Positions 19,023-28,706 of a stretch of DNA of 64,000 nucleotides are shown here, one piece after another. The notes below the pieces were generated by a model, which was given only the letters and a program-made list of their open reading frames with translations, searched no databases and was not told the DNA's origin. A program made the translations under genes and the position numbers. The DNA comes from Pseudomonas sp. KK4 (GTDB lineage: Bacteria > Pseudomonadota > Gammaproteobacteria > Pseudomonadales > Pseudomonadaceae), in assembly GCF_001984065.1 (NCBI RefSeq), contig NZ_LYVP01000021.1, forward strand, positions 1 to 64,000, given 5' to 3'. How positions within the stretch are numbered: position 1 is the first letter of the stretch; every line of letters starts with the position of its first letter.

Positions 19023-19673
19023 ATGCCCGAAACTTCCACCGCGATCGCCGATATCCACATGCTCGACAGCGGCTATTCCCGCGAAGCGCGTTCTCTGTTG
19101 TACCAGGCCTATCGGCACGAGCCGACCTACGGCTACCTGTTCGAATCAGAACGCCCAGGCTATGAACAACGGGTACGCGCCACCGTGAGGGAATTGGTCA
19201 AGCAGCACTTTCTGCAGGATTTGCCGGCCATCGGCCTGCTGGTCAACGATCGGCTGATCGGCATAGCGCTCATTGCGCCGCCGCAACGTCGGCTGGGCAT
19301 CACCGAAAGTTGGGCCTGGCGCCTGCGCATGGTGCTCAGCACGGGTTTTCGCTGCACCCGTCGCTACCTCGAATATCACGATGCCGTCGCGGCCTGCGCG
19401 CCATCGGACTCTGTGCACGTCCTGCCGTTGCTGGGGGTTCACCCGCAATTCCAGGGCAAACACTTCGGCGAACAACTGCTGCAAGCGGTGCATAACTGGT
19501 GCGCAGTGGATGAAAACTCTCAGGGGGTGATGCTCGACACCGGCAATCCGCGCTATCTGGAGTTCTACAAACGCCAGGGTTACGAGGAAATTGGTGAGGT
19601 GGCTGTAGGACCTGTCCGAGAGCACGTTTTTTTCCATCCCAATCCACAGGTCCTACAAACAGCAACCGCTTAA
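19023..19673 (+). CDS. GNAT-family N-acetyltransferase
   Basis: A 216-residue protein with the GNAT fold in its second half. [20 protein letters not shown] is the acetyl-CoA pyrophosphate loop (Q/R-x-x-G-x-G/A type), and [21 protein letters not shown] is the terminal strand and helix. Substrate unknown. Order xthA - GNAT - tamA - tamB matches other pseudomonads, which suggests a conserved neighbourhood rather than a shared pathway. Confidence 0.8.
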   Translation: MPETSTAIADIHMLDSGYSREARSLLYQAYRHEPTYGYLFESERPGYEQRVRATVRELVKQHFLQDLPAIGLLVNDRLIGIALIAPPQRRLGITESWAWRLRMVLSTGFRCTRRYLEYHDAVAACAPSDSVHVLPLLGVHPQFQGKHFGEQLLQAVHNWCAVDENSQGVMLDTGNPRYLEFYKRQGYEEIGEVAVGPVREHVFFHPNPQVLQTATA

Positions 19674-19738
19674 ATGACGAACTTTCCGGACGGGTCCGGC
19701 TCTATCACCCTCTTTAGCTCGTGATAGCATCCGCGCCT

Positions 19739-21466
19739 ATGAAGTTTCCAGGAAGAATTACCAGTGGCGTGCTCATGCTGATCAGCAGTTGCACGGCACT
19801 GGCCCAAAGTGAATTGGATGTGCGGATCGACCCGTCCAACGATGCACTCAAAGCCAATATAGAGGGCTATATCGGCAGTCTCGGCGATCGTGACGAAGAA
19901 GCCTTGCTGCGCTTCAGTCGTGGCGCCGAGGAACAGGCGCGCAAGGCTGCCCAGGCCCTTGGCTACTATCAGCCGCAGATCGACAGCAAGGTGACGGGGG
20001 GCAAGACACCGCACCTGATCCTCAACATCGAGCCTGGCGAGCCGGTGCATTTGCGCAACGTCACTATCCGCGTCGACGGTCCGGCGGCCGCCCTCAAATC
20101 CTTTCGTGTGCCCAAGAGCCATGCGCTGCAAACCGGCGCCGTGCTTAACCATGGTCAATATGAAGACGCCAAGCGCCTGATCCAGAACCAGGCCTCGCGC
20201 TTCGGCTTTTTCAGCGGTCACTTCACGAGCTCGAAACTGTCGGTGGACCCGCGGGCAGGTGTCGCCGATATTGAACTGGTCTACGACAGCGGCCCGCGTT
20301 ATGCCATGGGCAAGGTCAGTTTCGAAGGCGACACGCCGTTCGACGAAGACTTGCTGCAACGCATGGTGCCGTTCAAGGCCGGCGCACCCTACGACTCCGA
20401 GCTGATCGCCGAACTCAACCAGGCGCTGCAATCGAGCGGTTACTTCGAGAACGTGCGAGTCGATGCCGCCCCCACGGCTTCGAAGAACAATGTGATCCCG
20501 GTGGACGTCCAGCTGGAGACCCGCAAGCCGCGGACCATGGGCCTGGGGCTGGGATACTCCACCGACGTGGGCCCACGGATCAAAGCCAACTGGACCCGGC
20601 ACTGGGTCAACCCGCAAGGGCACAGCTATGGCTGGGAAACCGAAATCTCGGCGCCACGGCAAAACGTCGGGGTGTTCTACGACATCCCGCTGGACCCGCC
20701 ACTGACCGACAAATTGCGTTTCGCCGGCGGCTACCAGAATGAGGAAATCGCCGACAAGGACAGCCTCAGCAAGCTGCTGACCCTCGGCCCGGAGTGGCAC
20801 AGCAAACTGCCCAGCGGTTGGGAGCGGGTGGTATCGCTCAAGTGGCAGCGGGAGGAATACCGGCTTGGTGACGATTCCGGACTCAGTACCTTGTTGATGC
20901 CCGGCGTGAGCTATTCCTACCTCAAGAGCGACAATCGGATCGACCCGCATAACGGTTATCGCCTGGCGTTCGAAACCCGGGTGGCCAAGGAAGGCCTGGG
21001 CTCGGACAACAACCTGGTATACGGCACGGCGCTGGTCAAAGGGCTGACCACGGTGTTCGACAAGCACCGCTTCCTGGGGCGGGTGCAGGTCGGCGGCAGC
21101 GCCACCAACGGCTATAAATCGATACCGCCGTCGCTGCGCTTCTTCGCCGGGGGCGACCAGAGCGTGCGTGGCTACGACTATCAGAGCCTGTCGCCGAAAA
21201 ACAACCAGGGTGACCACATCGGCGGCCGCTACATGATCACTGGCACCGCCGAGTATCAATATTCCGTGGCTGACAAATGGCGGATCGCGACGTTCGTCGA
21301 CCAGGGCAATGCCTTCAACAACCTCGAACTGCCGAGCCTCAAGACCGGGGTCGGTATCGGCGTGCGCTGGGTGTCACCGGTAGGGCCGATCCGCCTCGAC
21401 CTGGCCCATGCGCTGGACGACGATGGCGGTATCCGCTTGCACTTTTCCATGGGGCCTGAGCTGTGA
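19739..21466 (+). CDS. tamA: Translocation and assembly module outer-membrane protein TamA
   Basis: A 575-residue Omp85-family protein. After a signal peptide (to about residue 23) come three POTRA domains (about 25-265), then a 16-strand beta barrel. RFFAGGDQSVRGYDYQSLSP is the barrel lid-lock (VRGF/Y) motif, and the chain ends with a barrel strand IRLHFSMGPEL. With TamB it moves lipids or assembles outer-membrane proteins such as autotransporters. The ATG at MKFPGRIT gives a good signal peptide. The stop overlaps the tamB start. Confidence 0.94.
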   Translation: MKFPGRITSGVLMLISSCTALAQSELDVRIDPSNDALKANIEGYIGSLGDRDEEALLRFSRGAEEQARKAAQALGYYQPQIDSKVTGGKTPHLILNIEPGEPVHLRNVTIRVDGPAAALKSFRVPKSHALQTGAVLNHGQYEDAKRLIQNQASRFGFFSGHFTSSKLSVDPRAGVADIELVYDSGPRYAMGKVSFEGDTPFDEDLLQRMVPFKAGAPYDSELIAELNQALQSSGYFENVRVDAAPTASKNNVIPVDVQLETRKPRTMGLGLGYSTDVGPRIKANWTRHWVNPQGHSYGWETEISAPRQNVGVFYDIPLDPPLTDKLRFAGGYQNEEIADKDSLSKLLTLGPEWHSKLPSGWERVVSLKWQREEYRLGDDSGLSTLLMPGVSYSYLKSDNRIDPHNGYRLAFETRVAKEGLGSDNNLVYGTALVKGLTTVFDKHRFLGRVQVGGSATNGYKSIPPSLRFFAGGDQSVRGYDYQSLSPKNNQGDHIGGRYMITGTAEYQYSVADKWRIATFVDQGNAFNNLELPSLKTGVGIGVRWVSPVGPIRLDLAHALDDDGGIRLHFSMGPEL

Positions 21467-24400
21467 AGCGTGGTGTGAAAATAACGCTGCTGGCGATTGT
21501 GGCGCTGCTGTCGCTGATCGTCCTGAGTCTGGCCACGGTGCTGGGGACGGCCAGCGGCAGTCGCTGGGCACTGGGTTTTGTGCCCGGTTTGCACCTGGAC
21601 AATTTCCAGGGTCGCCTGGGCGGGCAGTGGAGCGCCGACCATGTGCTGTGGCAGCAGGGCAGCAGCCGGGTGGAACTGGACAAGGTGATCTTCGCCTGGT
21701 CGCCGGTGTGCCTGACGCGCATGACCCTGTGCATCGACCAACTGAAGGCCGATCAGGTCAGCCTGCAATTGCCGCCCGGCACGGATGAAGACAGCAGCGG
21801 GCCGCTCAGCCTCCCGGACTTGCAGTTGCCCCTGGCGCTGGAGCTGGGGGATGTGCAGGTCGGCAGCCTGCTGTTCAACGGCAGTGAAGCACTCAGGGGG
21901 CTGCAACTGGCGGCACACTGGACCCGGACCGGGATGCAGATCGACTCGGTGAAACTGCAACGGGACGACCTGAGCCTGAATCTGTCCGGCCACCTGCAAC
22001 CCGGTGGCAACTGGCCGCTCAGCGCCGAAGGGCAATTGATCCTGACCACGCCCGCCCCCTGGACCTTGGCGCTGAAAGTCGATGGCGACCTGCTCAAGAC
22101 CCTGAACCTCAAAGCCGACAGCCGCGGCTACCTGAACGGGCAACTGACCGGCGAACTGCAGCCGCTGGTTGAAAACCTGCCGGCCAAGGTGCGTATCAGC
22201 GCAGACGGCTTCAAGCCCGACGCCGATCTGCCGGATACCCTGCAACTCAATCAACTTGAACTGACGGGCGACGGTGACCTTAAAAACGGCTATCAGTTGA
22301 CGGGGCACGCGACGCTGCCCGCCGAACAAGGCCCGGTGGCGCTGGCGCTGCAGGGCAAGGTCGACGCCAACGGCGCGCAGATCGCCGCCCTGGACCTGAC
22401 CGCCAGCGACACGCAACACCTCAAGCTCACCGGGGTGCTGGACTGGAGCAAAGGATTGACTGCCGAGGCGAAGGTCGCCTGGCTGGATTTCCCCTGGCAC
22501 CGTCTCTACCCGCTGATCGACGAACCCGAAGTGGCCCTGCGCACCTTCAACGGCGAAGTGTCCTACACCGACGGCAAATACCTCGGTCATTTCGATGCCG
22601 CACTGGATGGCCCGGCCGGGGCGTTCAGCCTGACCAGCCCCTTTGCCGGCGACCTGACGAAAATCTACCTGCAACAAATTCAACTGACCGCTGGCCAGGG
22701 CAAGGCCGAAGGGCACCTGAACCTGCAATTCGCCGATGGCATCGCCTGGGACACGGCGCTGGACCTGTCGGCGATCAACCCGGCGTATTGGGTCGCGCAG
22801 CTGCCGGGTACCCTTGCCGGGCCGCTGCGCAGCAAAGGTGAGATGAAGAATGACAAGCTCAGTCTGAACGCCGATCTGGACTTGAAGGGCAAGCTGCGTG
22901 GCCAACCGGCCGTTCTGCAAGCCAAGGCCGATGGCGGCGGCGAGCAGTGGAATCTCAATGCGCTGCAAATCCGCCTGGGTGACAACAGCATCAGCGGCAA
23001 GGGCAGCCTGCAACAGAAACTGGCCGGGCAGATCGACATCAAATTGCCGCGCCTGGCCCAGCTCTGGCCGCAACTGCGCGGCCAGATCAACGGCCGGGTG
23101 GACGTCGCCGGCACGCTCAAGGCGCCCCAGGGCAAGCTCGACCTGCAAGGTGCGCAACTGGCGTTCGCCGACAATCGCCTGCAAAGCCTGAACCTGGACG
23201 CCACCCTCGACAGCGCGCAACGGGCGAAGATCGAACTCAAGGGCAGCGGCATCCAGACCGGTGATACCTCCATCGGCACCTTGACCGCCAGCGGTCAGGG
23301 CGACATCAAGAACCAGAAGCTCAACCTTGACTTGCAAGGACCGAAGCTGAAACTGGCCCTGGGCTTCGATGGCGCGCTGGACAAAGACAACTGGCGCGGC
23401 CGCTTGGCCAGCGGCGATATCCAGGCCGGTGGCCAGGACTGGAAGCTGCAAGGCCCGGCAAAACTGGAGCGACTGGCAGACGGCAAAATCAACTTCGGCG
23501 CCCATTGCTGGATGTCCGGCGCGGCCAGCCTGTGCGGTGAAGATCAGCGCCTGATGCCCGAACCCAAGCTGCGCTATCACCTCAAGCAGTTCCCGATCGA
23601 CAGCCTGGCCCAGTGGCTGCCCAAGGATTTCGCCTGGCAGGGTCGCCTCAACGCAGACGTGCAACTGGACGTGCCGGCCAGCGGCCCGAACGGTCAGATC
23701 AGCATCGATGCCAGCGGCGGTACCCTACGGGTCAAGGACAAGGACCAGTGGCTGGACTTCCCGTACCAGACCCTGAACCTCACCAGCAAACTCACGCCCA
23801 AGCGTATCGACACGACGTTGAACTTCGTTGGCGGCAAGCTCGGTGAGCTGATGGTGCAGGCGCAGATCAACCCGCTGCCCAAAGACAAACCCATGACCGG
23901 CTCCTTCCGCTTGAGTGGCCTGGACCTGTCGGTGGCGCGCCCGTTCGTGCCCATGGTCGAGAAGCTGACCGGGCGCTTGAACGGCAGCGGCAGCATCGGC
24001 GGTACCCTGCTGGCGCCGCAGGTCAATGGCAACGTGCTGCTCAGCGATGGCCAAGTGTCCGGCCCTGAATTGCCGCTGGAAATTCAGGCCTTGCAACTGC
24101 GGGCGGTGATCGCCGGCGAAACCGTGCAGCTCAACGGTGACTGGAAAAGCGGCAAGGCCGGGCAGGGCACGCTCAGCGGCAACGTCGCCTGGGGGCAGGC
24201 GCTGGTGGTGGACCTGGCGCTCAAGGGCTCGCAGTTGCCGGTGACCGTCGAGCCCTACGCCAAGCTCGAAGTGGCGCCGGACCTGAAGATTTCGATCAAG
24301 GACGACAAACTGGCGGTGGCCGGCAAGGTGCTGGTGCCCCGTGGCGAGATCACGGTCCGTGAATTACCGCCGTCGACGGTCAAGGTCTCCGATGACACGG

Positions 24401-25131
24401 TGATCGTCGGCCAGCAGACCGAGGAGGGCAAACCGCCGATGGCCACGCTGATGGACATCGAGGTGGTGGTGGGCGATGACAAACTGAGTTTTGCCGGCTT
24501 CGGCCTGACGGCGAACCTCAAGGGGCATGTGCACATTGGCGACAACCTCGATACCCGGGGTGAGCTCTGGCTCAACGACGGGCGCTACCGTGCCTATGGC
24601 CAGCGCCTGACCGTGCGCCGGGCGCGCCTGCTGTTCGCCGGCCCCATCGATCAGCCGTACCTGGATATCGAAGCCATTCGCCAGACCGACGACGTGATCG
24701 CTGGTATTCGCCTGAGCGGTAGCGCCGAGCAGCCGACCACGCAGATATTCTCGGAACCTGCCATGAGCCAGGAGCAGGCGCTGTCCTACCTGGTGCTGGG
24801 GCGTCCGCTGAGCACCAACGGCGAGGACAACAACATGCTTGCCCAGGCAGCGCTGGGGTTGGGCCTGATGGGCAGTTCCGGCGTGACCGGCAGCCTGGCG
24901 AAGAACCTGGGCATCGAGGATTTCCAGCTCGACACCCAGGGCAGCGGCAACGCCACCAGCGTGGTCGCCAGCGGCAACCTCTCCGAGAAGCTCAGCCTGC
25001 GTTACGGCGTGGGCGTGTTCGAACCGGCCAACACCATTGCCTTGCGCTACAAGCTGAGCAAAAAGGTCTACCTCGAAGCCGCCGGCGGCGTGGCCAGTTC
25101 GCTGGATATCTTCTACAAGCGCGATTTCTAA
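21463..25131 (+). CDS. tamB: Translocation and assembly module inner-membrane protein TamB
   Basis: A 1222-residue AsmA-like protein with one N-terminal membrane helix (about 8-29) and a very long periplasmic beta-rich groove. The C-terminal conserved domain (about 850-1222) includes GRYRAYGQRLTVRRARLLF and FSEPAMSQEQALSYLVLGRP, and it ends YLEAAGGVASSLDIFYKRDF. It spans the periplasm and pairs with TamA. The start is GTG, overlapping the tamA stop as GTGA, so translation is coupled. Confidence 0.94.
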   Translation: MKRGVKITLLAIVALLSLIVLSLATVLGTASGSRWALGFVPGLHLDNFQGRLGGQWSADHVLWQQGSSRVELDKVIFAWSPVCLTRMTLCIDQLKADQVSLQLPPGTDEDSSGPLSLPDLQLPLALELGDVQVGSLLFNGSEALRGLQLAAHWTRTGMQIDSVKLQRDDLSLNLSGHLQPGGNWPLSAEGQLILTTPAPWTLALKVDGDLLKTLNLKADSRGYLNGQLTGELQPLVENLPAKVRISADGFKPDADLPDTLQLNQLELTGDGDLKNGYQLTGHATLPAEQGPVALALQGKVDANGAQIAALDLTASDTQHLKLTGVLDWSKGLTAEAKVAWLDFPWHRLYPLIDEPEVALRTFNGEVSYTDGKYLGHFDAALDGPAGAFSLTSPFAGDLTKIYLQQIQLTAGQGKAEGHLNLQFADGIAWDTALDLSAINPAYWVAQLPGTLAGPLRSKGEMKNDKLSLNADLDLKGKLRGQPAVLQAKADGGGEQWNLNALQIRLGDNSISGKGSLQQKLAGQIDIKLPRLAQLWPQLRGQINGRVDVAGTLKAPQGKLDLQGAQLAFADNRLQSLNLDATLDSAQRAKIELKGSGIQTGDTSIGTLTASGQGDIKNQKLNLDLQGPKLKLALGFDGALDKDNWRGRLASGDIQAGGQDWKLQGPAKLERLADGKINFGAHCWMSGAASLCGEDQRLMPEPKLRYHLKQFPIDSLAQWLPKDFAWQGRLNADVQLDVPASGPNGQISIDASGGTLRVKDKDQWLDFPYQTLNLTSKLTPKRIDTTLNFVGGKLGELMVQAQINPLPKDKPMTGSFRLSGLDLSVARPFVPMVEKLTGRLNGSGSIGGTLLAPQVNGNVLLSDGQVSGPELPLEIQALQLRAVIAGETVQLNGDWKSGKAGQGTLSGNVAWGQALVVDLALKGSQLPVTVEPYAKLEVAPDLKISIKDDKLAVAGKVLVPRGEITVRELPPSTVKVSDDTVIVGQQTEEGKPPMATLMDIEVVVGDDKLSFAGFGLTANLKGHVHIGDNLDTRGELWLNDGRYRAYGQRLTVRRARLLFAGPIDQPYLDIEAIRQTDDVIAGIRLSGSAEQPTTQIFSEPAMSQEQALSYLVLGRPLSTNGEDNNMLAQAALGLGLMGSSGVTGSLAKNLGIEDFQLDTQGSGNATSVVASGNLSEKLSLRYGVGVFEPANTIALRYKLSKKVYLEAAGGVASSLDIFYKRDF

Positions 25132-25224
25132 CCCTCACGATCCCCTGTGTGAGGGAATTTATCCCCGCTGGTCCGCGCAGCGGCCCCAGACCCTGCAACT
25201 TCATATCTCCTGAAACCCTGCAAA

Positions 25225-25241
25225 CGGCTGCTTCGCAGCCG
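25225..25241. repeat. Short hairpin after tamB
   Basis: CGGCTGC-TTC-GCAGCCG is a perfect 7-bp stem in the tamB/marR gap, inside a stretch that looks like a diverged REP (GGGAGCGAGCTCCCTCGCC follows). It may end the tamAB transcript but has no T-run. Confidence 0.45.
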
Positions 25242-25325
25242 GACGGGAGCGAGCTCCCTCGCCACGGGATTGGGGCAATCCCGATGCCTTTGGTCAACTA
25301 ATTACAAAGCATCCTAACTATTACG

Positions 25326-25353
25326 TTGACATTCGCTGCCTAGGCAGTAACAT
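25326..25353 (+). promoter_or_regulatory. Promoter of the marR efflux operon
   Basis: TTGACA (25326-25331) and TAACAT (25348-25353) are separated by 16 bases, and operator 1 fills the spacer. This is a classic place for a repressor to block RNA polymerase. Confidence 0.75.
25336..25347. promoter_or_regulatory. MarR operator 1
   Basis: CTGCCTAGGCAG is a perfect 12-bp palindrome within the shared context ACATTC-N-palindrome-N-TAAC. It lies between -35 and -10. Confidence 0.8.
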
Positions 25354-25368
25354 CTGGTCATACATTCA

Positions 25369-25380
25369 CTGCCTAGGCAG
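25369..25380. promoter_or_regulatory. MarR operator 2
   Basis: A second exact CTGCCTAGGCAG lies 33 bp downstream of the first, just before the marR start. Three helical turns put both on the same face of DNA. Confidence 0.8.
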
Positions 25381-25395
25381 CTAACGGGTGGTCAG

Positions 25396-25878
25396 ATGAA
25401 GCATTTCTCTCCAGACAACTTCCACAATTGCCATCTCGGCCTGTTGCTCGGCCGCGCTGCGCTGCTCAAGGACCGGATCATCGATACGCACATGGAACCC
25501 CACGGCATCACCGCCGCGCAGTTCAAGGTGCTGATCATCATGGCCCAGTACGGTGTCGATACGCCGGGCGAGCTGTGCCGGCACTTGTCCCTCGACAGCG
25601 GCTCGATGACCCGCATGCTCGATCGTCTGGAACAGAAAGGCTTCCTCGCTCGCCAACGCTCGGAAGCCGATCGCCGTCAGGTGCAACTGGTATTGACCGA
25701 ACAGGGCCAGCAACTGGCTGGCCTGTTGCCGCACATCGGCGCCGACGCCATGAACGAGCTGGCAGGCGCGGTATCCCCTGAAGAACTGAAGACCCTGGAA
25801 CACATCCTCAAGAAAATTTTGCTGGCGGCCGGGGACTCGATCACCCTGCTGCGGGTAGGTGGTAACGATGAACAGTAA
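25396..25878 (+). CDS. MarR-family repressor of the efflux operon
   Basis: A 160-residue MarR-type winged-helix protein. The recognition helix and wing are visible in LCRHLSLDSGSMTRMLDRLE and FLARQRSEADRRQVQLVLTE. It is the first gene of an operon with an outer-membrane factor, a membrane-fusion protein and an MFS pump, so it is most likely a drug- or phenol-sensing repressor like EmrR. Two identical palindromes in its promoter are its likely operators. Its stop overlaps the next gene. Confidence 0.92.
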   Translation: MKHFSPDNFHNCHLGLLLGRAALLKDRIIDTHMEPHGITAAQFKVLIIMAQYGVDTPGELCRHLSLDSGSMTRMLDRLEQKGFLARQRSEADRRQVQLVLTEQGQQLAGLLPHIGADAMNELAGAVSPEELKTLEHILKKILLAAGDSITLLRVGGNDEQ

Positions 25879-27337
25879 AACCCTGCGCACTGGCCTCAGC
25901 CTGGTGCTGTTGGCCATGACCCTGGCCGGTTGCGCCAATTACAGCGGCCTGACCACCGAAGGCGTCAGCCTCGATGCGAAGAACCTCAAGGCCGGGCAAT
26001 CCCTCAGCGGCGTGACCCTGTCGCCAGCGGCGTGGCCCAAGCGCGACTGGTGGAAAAGCCTCGGCGACCCGCAGCTCGACGGCCTGATCCGCGAGGCCCT
26101 GCGCGACAGCCCGGACATGCAGATCGCCGACGCCCGTGCCCATCAGGCCAACGCGGCGGCCTCAGCCGCCGACGCCGATCGGATGCCGACCCTCGATGCC
26201 AGCGCCGGTGTCAGCCGTTCGCGACTTGCCCGCGATCAAGACCCGAAGGGGCAGGGTGGCAACTACGCCACCGTGCGCAACATCGGTGCCAGTTTCAATT
26301 ACAACTTCGACCTGTGGGGCGGTCAGCGCGATGCCTGGGAAGCCGCACTGGGCCAGGCCCGTGCCGCCGAAGTCGACCGGCAGGCCGCGCAATTGTCACT
26401 GTCTGCCGACGTCGCCCGCGCCTACAGCGACCTGGGCCAGGCGCACATCGTTTATGACCTGTCCGCCGAAGACCTCAAGCGCACCCGGCAAATGCTCGAC
26501 CTGAGCCAACGTCGCCTGAGTGCCGGGATCGACAGCCAGTACCAGTTCCAGCAAACCGAAAGCCTGGAAGCCACTTCCCAGGCCAATCTGGTCGACGCCG
26601 AGAAACGCCTGAACAGCGCGAAAATCGCCCTGGCCGTACTGCTCGGCAAAGGCCCGGACCGCGGCAATGAAATCGCCCGGCCGCAAATTCTCAAGGCCAG
26701 CGCCGTGGCACTGCCGTCGGTGTTGCCGGCCGAACTGCTCGGGCGTCGCCCGGACCTGGTGGCCGCGCGCTGGCGGGTCGAGGCGGCGAGCAAGAACATC
26801 GACGCCGGCAAGACCCGCTTCTATCCCAACTTGAACCTCAGTGCCGCCGCCGGTGCCGAATCGTTGTTGGGCGATGCGATGTTCGGTTCGGCAAGCCGCT
26901 TCTTCAACATTGCACCGACCATTTCCGTACCGATTTTCGATGGCGGCCGCCTGCGCGCCGACCTCGATTCCCGCGATGCCGATTACGACCTCGCGGTAGC
27001 GCAGTACAACAAAAGTCTGGTGCGGGCGCTGGGGGATGTCAGTGACAGCGTCAACCAGTTACGCGATATCGGCCGGCAGATCGCTGCCCAGCAGCACGCT
27101 ACCGAGATCGCTCAGGATTCTTACAACACCGTGGTCCAGCGGTACGGTTCCGGCATCGGTAACTACCTGGACGTGCTCAGCATCGAGCAGCAATTGCTCC
27201 AGGCCCAGCGTCAGCTGGCCAACCTGAATGCCGAGCGGATCGACCTGTCGATTCAACTGATGCAGGCACTGGGCGGCGGTTTCGAGCCTGAGGCTGTTGC
27301 CTCGGCGAACGCCACACCAGCCACGCTGACCCATTAA
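25868..27337 (+). CDS. Outer-membrane efflux lipoprotein (NodT family)
   Basis: A 489-residue TolC-like channel. The signal peptide ends in a lipobox, MTLAGCANY, so the cysteine near residue 20 is lipid-modified. Two repeats of the coiled-coil outer-membrane efflux domain follow, with LLGRRPDLVAARWRVEAASKN typical of the NodT family. It forms the exit duct for the EmrA/EmrB-like pair downstream. The ATG overlapping the marR end by 11 bases is used; a GTG nine bases upstream is possible. Confidence 0.92.
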   Translation: MNSKTLRTGLSLVLLAMTLAGCANYSGLTTEGVSLDAKNLKAGQSLSGVTLSPAAWPKRDWWKSLGDPQLDGLIREALRDSPDMQIADARAHQANAAASAADADRMPTLDASAGVSRSRLARDQDPKGQGGNYATVRNIGASFNYNFDLWGGQRDAWEAALGQARAAEVDRQAAQLSLSADVARAYSDLGQAHIVYDLSAEDLKRTRQMLDLSQRRLSAGIDSQYQFQQTESLEATSQANLVDAEKRLNSAKIALAVLLGKGPDRGNEIARPQILKASAVALPSVLPAELLGRRPDLVAARWRVEAASKNIDAGKTRFYPNLNLSAAAGAESLLGDAMFGSASRFFNIAPTISVPIFDGGRLRADLDSRDADYDLAVAQYNKSLVRALGDVSDSVNQLRDIGRQIAAQQHATEIAQDSYNTVVQRYGSGIGNYLDVLSIEQQLLQAQRQLANLNAERIDLSIQLMQALGGGFEPEAVASANATPATLTH

Positions 27338-27352
27338 TTCAAGGTACTTGTC

Positions 27353-28555
27353 ATGGCCACTGCCGATACAACCCCAACTGCTGAAAACGCCCAGGGCACT
27401 CCCAACAAGGGCAAGCGCAAACTCATGTTGCTGATCCTCGCCATCGTGGTCGTCCTGGCCGGCGCGGGCGTCTGGGCTTATCACGAGTTCTACGGGCGCT
27501 GGAGCGAAAGCACCGATGACGCCTACGTCAACGGCAACGTGGTGGAAATCACCCCGCTGGTCACCGGCACCGTGGTGAGCATCGGCGCCGATGATGGCGA
27601 CCTTGTTCACGAAGGTCAGGTGCTGGTGAACTTCGACCCCAACGACGCCGAAATCGGCCTGCAGAATGCCCAGGCTCAGTTGGCGCGCACCGTGCGTCAG
27701 GTGCGTGGCCTGTACAGCGATGTCGATGGCATGAAAGCCCAGGTCAATGCGCAGAAAGCCGAAGTGCAGAAAGCCCAGGACAACTTCAGCCGCCGCAAGA
27801 ACCTCGCCGCCGGCGGGGCGATTTCCCAGGAAGAGCTATCCCACGCCCGGGACGACCTGACCTCGGCGCAAAACGCCCTGGCCAACGCCGAGCAGAAACT
27901 CAAGACCACCAGCGCGCTGGTCGACGACACCGTGGTTTCTTCCCATCCGGACGTGATGGCCGCCGCCGCGCAACTGCGTCAGGCCTACCTGACCAACGCA
28001 CGCAGCACCTTGATTGCGCCGGTCACCGGTTATGTGGCCAAACGTACCGTGCAACTGGGCCAGCGGGTCCAGCCGGGCACCGCATTGATGGCCGTGATCC
28101 CGCTGGATCAACTGTGGATTGACGCCAACTTCAAGGAAACCCAACTGCGTGACATGCGCATCGGCCAGCCGGTGGACGTCGAAGCCGACGTCTACGGCAG
28201 CAGTGTGAAATACAGCGGCACCATCGACAGCCTCGGCGCCGGTACCGGCAGCGCGTTTGCTCTGCTGCCAGCGCAGAACGCCACCGGTAACTGGATCAAG
28301 ATCGTCCAGCGGGTGCCGGTGCGGATTCATATCAACGCCGACCAACTGGCCAAGCACCCGTTGCGGGTCGGCCTGTCGACGGTGGTCGATGTGGACCTGC
28401 ACGACCAGAGCGGCCCGGTGCTGGCGCAACAGCCGCCGCAAAAGGCGTCGTTCAGCACCAACGTCTACGACCGTCAGTTGGCCGAAGCCGATGCGATGAT
28501 CACGCAACTGATTCACGACAACAGCGCCGCGGTCAGCAAGACCGCCAATCGCTGA
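27353..28555 (+). CDS. EmrA-like membrane-fusion protein (HlyD family)
   Basis: A 400-residue periplasmic adaptor. One N-terminal membrane helix (about 23-44) is followed by a split lipoyl domain (NVVEITPLVTGTVVSIGADD and LIAPVTGYVAKRTVQLGQRV), a coiled-coil hairpin (about 95-190) and a beta barrel (LDQLWIDANFKETQLRDM). These are the features of EmrA. It links the MFS pump to the outer-membrane channel. Confidence 0.93.
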   Translation: MATADTTPTAENAQGTPNKGKRKLMLLILAIVVVLAGAGVWAYHEFYGRWSESTDDAYVNGNVVEITPLVTGTVVSIGADDGDLVHEGQVLVNFDPNDAEIGLQNAQAQLARTVRQVRGLYSDVDGMKAQVNAQKAEVQKAQDNFSRRKNLAAGGAISQEELSHARDDLTSAQNALANAEQKLKTTSALVDDTVVSSHPDVMAAAAQLRQAYLTNARSTLIAPVTGYVAKRTVQLGQRVQPGTALMAVIPLDQLWIDANFKETQLRDMRIGQPVDVEADVYGSSVKYSGTIDSLGAGTGSAFALLPAQNATGNWIKIVQRVPVRIHINADQLAKHPLRVGLSTVVDVDLHDQSGPVLAQQPPQKASFSTNVYDRQLAEADAMITQLIHDNSAAVSKTANR

Positions 28556-28574
28556 TTTGACAATGTGCCGACTC

Positions 28575-28663
28575 GGTGGGAGCGGGCTTGCTCGCCAATG
28601 GGTCGGCACATCCAGCCTTGATGTGACTGACACACCGCTTTCGCGAGCAAGCCCGCTCCCACA
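28575..28663. repeat. REP pair inside the efflux operon
   Basis: Two inverted REP copies (GGTGGGAGCGGGCTTGCTCG and GCGAGCAAGCCCGCTCCCAC) sit between the EmrA-like and EmrB-like genes. Confidence 0.8.
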
Positions 28664-28706
28664 GGGTCAGTTGCGTTTGTGATATTCAGGTTTCAAAGGA
28701 TTCGCG

